This document shows, piece by piece, positions 58,007 to 64,000 of a stretch of 64,000 bases of DNA. The translations under genes and the position numbers were made by a program. Source of the DNA: a virus. The stretch covers positions 26,245 to 90,244 of the IMG/VR virus record IMGVR_UViG_3300044591_001861. One strand, 5' to 3'. Under the pieces are notes generated by a model, which saw only the letters and a program-made list of their open reading frames with translations, made no database searches and was not told where the DNA came from. Numbering within the stretch: position 1 is the first letter of the stretch; each line of letters opens with the position of its first letter.

Positions 58007-61000
58007 TTATGCAAGTGATATAATTCTCAGATCTCTCAATCTGGGTGGATATGCTTGATTGGAAGAAGAACCAATTAATTTAATACTATAATATTTAAAG
58101 TTTGGTAGATTATCAATTGTAAACTCATAATCTTTGTAAATGATTTCATTACTCAAGAAACCAGTTGATTCTGCGTATGCAACTTTATCATCTGGAGTTC
58201 CATCGCTGTTTTCAAGATTAATAACCTGACCAGATTTGATTTTGTTATTAAATCCTGGGAATGGATAATAAACGGGCTCTTCAGTAGGTTCATCCATAAT
58301 TGCATATAAAGCTCTTAAATCAGCAAAAGAATTAATGTGTGCAGTGAGTAGAACCTTAATTGAAGATGCTGGAACTTCCAGTGTTATTGGGTTTGTAGCA
58401 TAAACAAAGGCAGATGGATCATTAGCGAGAGTAGAAACTCTAAAATCTTGAGTATAATTTTGAATTGGTTTGTTAACCCTATTACTGATGAAAATCATTC
58501 CAACTCTATCAAGATCAATTACTGGAGAGATGTTTTGATCAGAGCTATTTAATGTCATTTCAAGTGTAAATGACTTATTTCCAGGCATATCACTGAGATA
58601 TTGAAGTTCATTTTGCTTAGATGCAACAATTCTTGGCGTTGAAAGATAAGTATTATTGTCTAAACTAATATCTTCATACCCAACATCAAGGTAAGGAGAT
58701 TCAATTCCATCGACACTTGAACCAGTTACTGTTCTAATCTTAGCAGTTACAGAAGTATCTGCTGGTTTCATTACCTGAACAATAGGTTTAACAATTTCAA
58801 AAGGAATATTTTGTGTAGCAAAGATGTTAGATCCTCCAGCACTCTTCTTAGCAAATGGATATAATGCAGGAAGTACTCCAGATCCGCTTCTATCAACTTG
58901 ACCCTGAGGTAAAGATGATGTTTTTCCTGCTTGAGAAGTATCAATCTTAATATAATAAGAATCAATATCTACAGTTCTGGTAATTGTAGAATCTTGTAGA
59001 GTGTGTATCTTATTAATTCTTCTCAGAGAAATGCCATTCACCTCATACTTCATAACATTTGTTCCAGATTGATAAGTAAATGATAGAGTATCATCAATTC
59101 CTCTGGTAATACCAGTTAAAGTATTATCATCAACTCCAGTATATGCAATTATTTCTTGATCAATTTTTACATAACCTGGATTTGATTCGCTAACTGGAAG
59201 TCCCTCAAATTTTAAGAATGCACTTTCTCCAGTATCTGGATTTATAATCATATCTGTTAGTATAATATCACCAGTTGATGCTCTATCATATTCAAAATCT
59301 AAATTGGAAGCATCAATATCAGAGTAGCATCCTGTAATTGAAACGCTGCTGGACTTGAAGTGCATTCCGTGATTTTTGTGATTTACCAAAACATGGAGAC
59401 CATCGCTATCTTCATAATCTGGAGTAATTGATTGAATTGTCACTCCACCACCAAGGGTTGAATTTAAATCAGTACTTCCGATTCCTGCAGCAATGAATCT
59501 AATAGTATTTCCAACTCCAGTTAAGAATGTTCCTTGAACTTGATCTAAAATAATCTCATTAAAACCACTAATATTGGAAATTGATAGTCTTAGATTTCTT
59601 CCTAAAGTTGATCCACCAAGAGATGATATTGTTACAACATCTCCAACTTTATATCCAGTTCCTCCAGAATTGATAGTTGCTCCTAAAGCAACTACTTCTC
59701 CACCAGAAATAGTAATATTTGCAGTAGCATTTTTTCCAGTTCCAGTTACACTAACCAAACTTACATTTGAATAGTATCCATTAACATATCCTGTTCCATT
59801 ATTGATAATGCTCAGGGTGCTACTTGCAACACCAGCTTTAGCGACATAATTGCCAGTTCCATTAGAACTTCTTTGAATGACTGTGTTGCCAAATTGCAAA
59901 TTATTATCCTGAACAGTAGATCCTAAACCAACTCTAATTCTTCTTGAATTGAAGACCAGAGAATCTGTCAAGAGATTGGCAATCTGCTTGTTACCAACAT
60001 TTAAATCTGGGTTATAGAAGTTAACCTTTCCTACTGTTGAGGTAAATTTAGCTTTGAATAGGGTAAATTTAAGATCTTCATATTGACTTGCATCCCAAGT
60101 ACTTCCATTTTGTGATTTAAATAGAGATCCTAGTAATGGTTGTTGAGTGACAACAATTTGCTGAGACTGTGGTAGTGATAATGTACTCACATCAATCTCT
60201 CCCATTCTAGAGATCCAAACATTATACTCATTTGATTCTGACATTAGAACCAGAGCATGTTCTGCTCCACCCTTTAGATATACTGGTGATGGGAAAGTAA
60301 TTGTTGTTGCAACACTTCCATCTTCAGATAAGTTAATATCCTTCGGTTGAATAATAACTTCACTAAAAGGATATACATCAGTTTGTGGTAATCCAAGTTG
60401 CATTGGACGCAACTGAACAACAACTGGTAATTTTGCATCCTTTGTTCTAAAGAATACTTCAACTTTGGTTACATAAATTCCATTTTCTTCTTCAACAAAG
60501 AAAGATTGTGCAAGAGGGTCAAAACGGCACCATCCCCATTTTCCATATCTATATTTCCATGAATATGGCCATCCATACCAACCTCTCACTGAGGTTGAAA
60601 CTGTGGTTGTCGTTTCAGAAACCTGCTTAGATTCTGTTAAAGTCTCAGAAGTAATCTTTGCATTTCTAGTAGTCTGAATAGTTTCTTGGATAGTTTCAAG
60701 TTTTCCACTTGCTTCATAAATTTCTTCACCACTGGTCTGAGTTACTCCAGGTATTTGTGAGTTAACAGAACTACTAGTCAGTCTAAACGTTTTCTTTCCA
60801 GTTTCAAAAGTTGGATTCGATGGAACGTTTGGATTTGGAATGAAATAAGAACCATAGACTGCTCCAACAGCATCTGTTACCAACTTAACATCTGTTATTC
60901 TAGCTTCTGCACCACTTGTTTGTCCTCTTAATATCATTCCTGGACTTACATATCCATAATAATTTCCAAGTGCTTGTTCAGCAAGACTACGAACGTCGAC

Positions 61001-64000
61001 ATTCAGAATTGTAGAAGTTGTAGAATATTGTTCCTGTATTAATGTATTATTATCTTTATCGTATGGATTTACGTTAAAGATATCAGTTGGCGAATTAAAT
61101 GGACCAGTTCTATGATTTGAAGATGCTAATCTAAATTTGATTTGAACATCAGTAATTCCTGGAGTTGGGTCTGTAGATAAAGATGTTGTCTGAACAATAC
61201 CAGTAACTGTTTCTCCAACTTGGAATACTCCAGAGCTCATTTGAACTTGAAGAAGTTTTGGAATAACAAATTTATTAAGATCTTGACCATCAAAGAAAGC
61301 ATATACTCTTGTAAATGGTTTAAATCTACTTCCAATAAATTCAACGTTCCTAGATCTCATAAATGGAACAACTTCTGTAGAAATTACAGAATCCCCAAGA
61401 GATACTGTTTTTACTTCTTCTGTAAGTTTTTGCTGAGTACCTGTTCTTGTTGAAGTACCTGTCTTTGTAGTTGTTGTTGCAACCTGAGTTGCAACACGTC
61501 CCCAATATCCACCATACCAAGGATATCCCCAATAGTATCTGTTATAATTCCAACCATGCCAACCATAATAATGTCCCCAATAACCATTATAGTATGGGAA
61601 TCTATTCCAATTCCATCCATAATAACCTCTATTCCACCACTTACTGCCCCACCACCAACGTCCTCCATAATAACGACGACTGCTAACCGTAGTTGTAGTT
61701 GTTTCTCCAGTCCAAGTTGTTTCCCATGCTCCCCAACTTACTGGACTTAATCCAGTTTGAGGGTCCCAACCCTGAGCAATAAGTTGTTGCTGTGTCTGGG
61801 TAAAATTATCAATCTCAACATTCTTGGCATCAACTCTAACTTGATCTACCCAAGTATCTGATGATGGGAATAGTATTATTGTACCAGTATATGAAACTAC
61901 AAGGAACGGAGTTATATTTTCTGTTCTCGTTGCATATGGATTTTCAACTTTAACAACATCTTCATAGTCAAGAGATATAAGTTGACCTGTTCTCTTAGAT
62001 CCATTGCCAATGAGATCTGTTACATATTGAGCATCTGCAAGTGGATTTAGGGTTGAACCAATTCCAACTAAAGATTTTGATCCAATAATGAGGTCAATCT
62101 GTGTAGTATATGGTGCTGGTCTCAACTCGGAATTTTTAGTATCGATACTATTTTTTACAATAGTACTCTTATTTTGAGAACTTGTTGTTGTAAAATCATC
62201 TACAAAGAATCCAGACTTAAATCTATCAAGACCGTTAGAATCCTTAATCTTAAGATTTTCAGTTGCAGACTCAAGTAAGTTTAGTGAAGTATATTTTTCA
62301 AGATTTCTTACTCTTTCTTCAAGTTTTGCAATATCTCTCATTCTAAAGCGTTTATGATCGGTTAGATCAATTGAAACTCTAGATGCATCGCAGAGATATG
62401 GTTGAATTGAAATGGTTGCAACTTCCATTGCTCCATCTACAGATGCTGGTTCTTCAGGCATCTCCGCTGGAGTTCCTTTATTTAATTGGAAAACACCATC
62501 TTTTGTTAGATATATTTTATCAATTCTTGGTAAATAATATGAATATGATGCGACAAATGATTCATCACTTGCTAAAACGTGCTTGGTGCAATTGTTTATT
62601 TCATTAAATGATCTTCCTAAAAATTCAAATGGAGATCTATCAGTAATATTAATATCGAATGGTTTTACTCTTAAACGTCCATCAATAATATCTGCATTGT
62701 TTACAGTTTCTTTCGCAAATGTAATTGTACAATAATCAAACTGACTGTAAGAGTTTGCAGTTACAATATCACCAGTATCTGAAGGTGAGAATTCTGCAGT
62801 CTCATAAATTACCCTCAGTTTTCCTTTTGGTTCTGGAGAATTTGCATTTCTCCTTAAAGATGTATAATCATATAAAGTATCTCTTTGTCCATAATCGAAT
62901 GAGAAATTAGCAATAATATTTCTACTACCAGCGTTTACTGCTTGAGATACTGCAGTTACTCCAGATTCTTTAAATCTTATTGGTTCTAATTCTTGTAGTA
63001 TATTTTCATTTAGATAACTAAACTCTACTCTAACGTCATCAATCTTAGAAACAACAACTCCAACAGCTCCACTTATTTCTCCTATAAATTCTTCTCCAAC
63101 TATAAGTTCCTGAGTTGTTGCTGAAGATCCACTAAGATTTGATAGGATTATTGTAGGTAAAATAGGATCATTTGTATTTGTTGATTCTAAAATAGAGTAT
63201 ACCTTTGTTACATCTGGAACTAATAGGCAAAGATCTTCATCCTGAATTCGAGTTCCGTATGGATAACTTGTACCATATGAAAGACCATCATTAAGAGTTG
63301 TGGTTCCTATTCCAGATGAGATATCTCTAGATCTATCAAATACAAGACTGTTAATTCTTTTTTTAGATTTTGTCTTGCTGGTAACATTAATTTTTCTCAA
63401 AGTAGCAATTAATCTGCAATTTGAAGCACTAGTATTTGCTAGACCAACTATAGTTAATTGTTTTTGTCCACTTTCAAAGACAAATCTATCTGGGGTTAGG
63501 ACTTCAAATTGACCAGAAGAAGTTGTTAAAACATATCTTTCCTCATCAAAAGGTAGGAATGTTTCATTATCTCCTGCTGTAATTGTATTGGTTTGATTTG
63601 CACTGATTGTAATTGGGAATTCTTTTCTAACTGTTAGATTTGATTCTGTTAAATCTACGTTAGCTATAAATGGTCGCGGAAGGTTTGTATATAAAGTATT
63701 ATCTCCAGAAGGTAAGAATCTTGAGGAGAGTAGAGCAAAATCCTTAATATCCATTTGTGACTGTGGCAATCCACCATCACAAATATTTGTCACTGTAGTT
63801 ATACCAGCGACTATAATTTCTTTTTCGTTTACTGTAAGTACTTTAGATAAAGTTTGAGCAGTGTGTCCAACTTTAGTATATGAAACTAAATTTCCAGGTT
63901 TTACAATATTTGTAAATATAATATCTTGACTATCTGTTACTCTAACTGTCGAAATTCCTACTCCACTACCATTATTTCTTTCTTGAGTTATAAGTACATC
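58007..64000 (-). CDS. Giant tail structural protein with Trp/Tyr/Gly-rich tract (5' end off window)
   Basis: An open frame runs from the stop at 58007 to the window edge without interruption: 1997 residues visible. The GTG at 63793 is internal, because the frame stays open upstream. It is mostly beta, Thr/Ser/Asn-rich. The block YYLPRIDKIYLTKDGVFQLN, then DHKRFRMRDIAKLEERVRNL and EKYTSLNLLES, resembles DUF4815-type phage structural proteins. An exceptional Trp/Tyr/Gly-rich tract is at 61496-61678 and a smaller one near 60520-60585, each flanked by Thr-rich strands. G-x-G-Y repeats occur near 59630-59810. It is probably a baseplate- or fibre-associated protein. Confidence 0.88.
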   Translation of the reverse strand, partial: DVLITQERNNGSGVGISTVRVTDSQDIIFTNIVKPGNLVSYTKVGHTAQTLSKVLTVNEKEIIVAGITTVTNICDGGLPQSQMDIKDFALLSSRFLPSGDNTLYTNLPRPFIANVDLTESNLTVRKEFPITISANQTNTITAGDNETFLPFDEERYVLTTSSGQFEVLTPDRFVFESGQKQLTIVGLANTSASNCRLIATLRKINVTSKTKSKKRINSLVFDRSRDISSGIGTTTLNDGLSYGTSYPYGTRIQDEDLCLLVPDVTKVYSILESTNTNDPILPTIILSNLSGSSATTQELIVGEEFIGEISGAVGVVVSKIDDVRVEFSYLNENILQELEPIRFKESGVTAVSQAVNAGSRNIIANFSFDYGQRDTLYDYTSLRRNANSPEPKGKLRVIYETAEFSPSDTGDIVTANSYSQFDYCTITFAKETVNNADIIDGRLRVKPFDINITDRSPFEFLGRSFNEINNCTKHVLASDESFVASYSYYLPRIDKIYLTKDGVFQLNKGTPAEMPEEPASVDGAMEVATISIQPYLCDASRVSIDLTDHKRFRMRDIAKLEERVRNLEKYTSLNLLESATENLKIKDSNGLDRFKSGFFVDDFTTTSSQNKSTIVKNSIDTKNSELRPAPYTTQIDLIIGSKSLVGIGSTLNPLADAQYVTDLIGNGSKRTGQLISLDYEDVVKVENPYATRTENITPFLVVSYTGTIILFPSSDTWVDQVRVDAKNVEIDNFTQTQQQLIAQGWDPQTGLSPVSWGAWETTWTGETTTTTVSSRRYYGGRWWWGSKWWNRGYYGWNWNRFPYYNGYWGHYYGWHGWNYNRYYWGYPWYGGYWGRVATQVATTTTKTGTSTRTGTQQKLTEEVKTVSLGDSVISTEVVPFMRSRNVEFIGSRFKPFTRVYAFFDGQDLNKFVIPKLLQVQMSSGVFQVGETVTGIVQTTSLSTDPTPGITDVQIKFRLASSNHRTGPFNSPTDIFNVNPYDKDNNTLIQEQYSTTSTILNVDVRSLAEQALGNYYGYVSPGMILRGQTSGAEARITDVKLVTDAVGAVYGSYFIPNPNVPSNPTFETGKKTFRLTSSSVNSQIPGVTQTSGEEIYEASGKLETIQETIQTTRNAKITSETLTESKQVSETTTTVSTSVRGWYGWPYSWKYRYGKWGWCRFDPLAQSFFVEEENGIYVTKVEVFFRTKDAKLPVVVQLRPMQLGLPQTDVYPFSEVIIQPKDINLSEDGSVATTITFPSPVYLKGGAEHALVLMSESNEYNVWISRMGEIDVSTLSLPQSQQIVVTQQPLLGSLFKSQNGSTWDASQYEDLKFTLFKAKFTSTVGKVNFYNPDLNVGNKQIANLLTDSLVFNSRRIRVGLGSTVQDNNLQFGNTVIQRSSNGTGNYVAKAGVASSTLSIINNGTGYVNGYYSNVSLVSVTGTGKNATANITISGGEVVALGATINSGGTGYKVGDVVTISSLGGSTLGRNLRLSISNISGFNEIILDQVQGTFLTGVGNTIRFIAAGIGSTDLNSTLGGGVTIQSITPDYEDSDGLHVLVNHKNHGMHFKSSSVSITGCYSDIDASNLDFEYDRASTGDIILTDMIINPDTGESAFLKFEGLPVSESNPGYVKIDQEIIAYTGVDDNTLTGITRGIDDTLSFTYQSGTNVMKYEVNGISLRRINKIHTLQDSTITRTVDIDSYYIKIDTSQAGKTSSLPQGQVDRSGSGVLPALYPFAKKSAGGSNIFATQNIPFEIVKPIVQVMKPADTSVTAKIRTVTGSSVDGIESPYLDVGYEDISLDNNTYLSTPRIVASKQNELQYLSDMPGNKSFTLEMTLNSSDQNISPVIDLDRVGMIFISNRVNKPIQNYTQDFRVSTLANDPSAFVYATNPITLEVPASSIKVLLTAHINSFADLRALYAIMDEPTEEPVYYPFPGFNNKIKSGQVINLENSDGTPDDKVAYAESTGFLSNEIIYKDYEFTIDNLPNFKYYSIKLIGSSSNQAYPPRLRDLRIISLA

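Noticed and set aside
58771-58965. Minus-strand frame of 64 codons in another phase
   Set aside because: Inside the giant tail protein in an alternative phase; composition is that of a shadow and no initiation signal is present.
61411-61750. Several overlapping frames on both strands around the aromatic tract
   Set aside because: They arise because the Trp/Tyr/Gly codons contain no stop in several phases. Only the long tail-protein frame continues on both sides.
58007-63793. Tail protein starting at the GTG at 63793
   Set aside because: The same frame stays open from 63793 to the window edge, so the true start lies beyond 64000.
1-64000. CRISPR array, integrase, attachment site or insertion sequence
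   Set aside because: I saw no regularly spaced repeats, recombinase genes or terminal inverted repeats. The tRNA is complete and not flanked by a partial copy.

Overview
The window is a contiguous piece of a T4-like myovirus genome, most likely a marine cyanophage (Kyanoviridae type) infecting Synechococcus or Prochlorococcus. The core T4 gene set is present in T4-like blocks: primase, ribonucleotide reductase, gp41, UvsX, gp43, RegA, gp62, gp44, gp45, gp46, gp47, gp55, UvsW, UvsY and the head, neck and tail set gp23 back to gp13. The cyanobacterial assignment is inferred from the accessory genes: MazG, Hsp20, a CobS-like ATPase, a DUF3110 protein and a D12-class Dam. It also fits the AT-rich composition and late promoters of the form NATAAATA. 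No photosynthesis genes fall in this window. Every gene I can support, and the single tRNA, lies on the minus strand, so the window reads right to left.

In transcription order (64000 to 1), the right third (about 64.0-38.5 kb) is the virion block. It starts with a giant tail protein that runs off the window edge. Next come a coiled-coil protein, gp13, gp14, gp15, gp16, three proteins with head-targeting-like starts, a virion-like protein, gp17, a zinc-finger protein, gp18, gp19, gp20, a gp67-like protein, a small protein, gp21, gp22, gp23, a terminator and a gp19-like protein. The 38.5-32.4 kb part holds recombination and late-transcription genes: uvsY, uvsW, an LSm-like protein, gp55, gp47, DUF3110 and gp46. 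At 32.4-27.4 kb lie a small basic protein, two probable internal head proteins and a CobS-like ATPase beside a VWA/HExxH protein. The 27.4-15.6 kb part is the replication block: gp45, gp44, dam, gp62, regA, hsp20, two LSm-like proteins, gp43, uvsX, gp41 and mazG. At 15.5-6.0 kb are probable internal head or virion proteins, one with a nucleotidylyltransferase domain, and a tRNA-Ala(UGC). The left end carries gp61, nrdA, nrdB, a GIY-YIG nuclease and the start of a gene cut by the window edge.

Genes are packed with ATGA or TAATG overlaps. Several small genes (40-57 codons) fill most apparent gaps, and no gene-free stretch exceeds about 300 bases. Intergenic spaces hold intrinsic terminators and promoters, often fused. 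Two sigma70-type promoters (TTGACT-17-TATACT) have their -35 inside a terminator hairpin, and two late promoters directly follow a hairpin. The most unusual features are: a 61-residue Trp/Tyr/Gly-rich tract in the giant tail protein; a set of proteins with T4-like capsid-targeting starts, including a nucleotidylyltransferase; two related head-protein genes 17 kb apart with nearly identical leaders; a perfect-consensus promoter on the otherwise silent plus strand upstream of gp55; and three paralogous LSm-like proteins.
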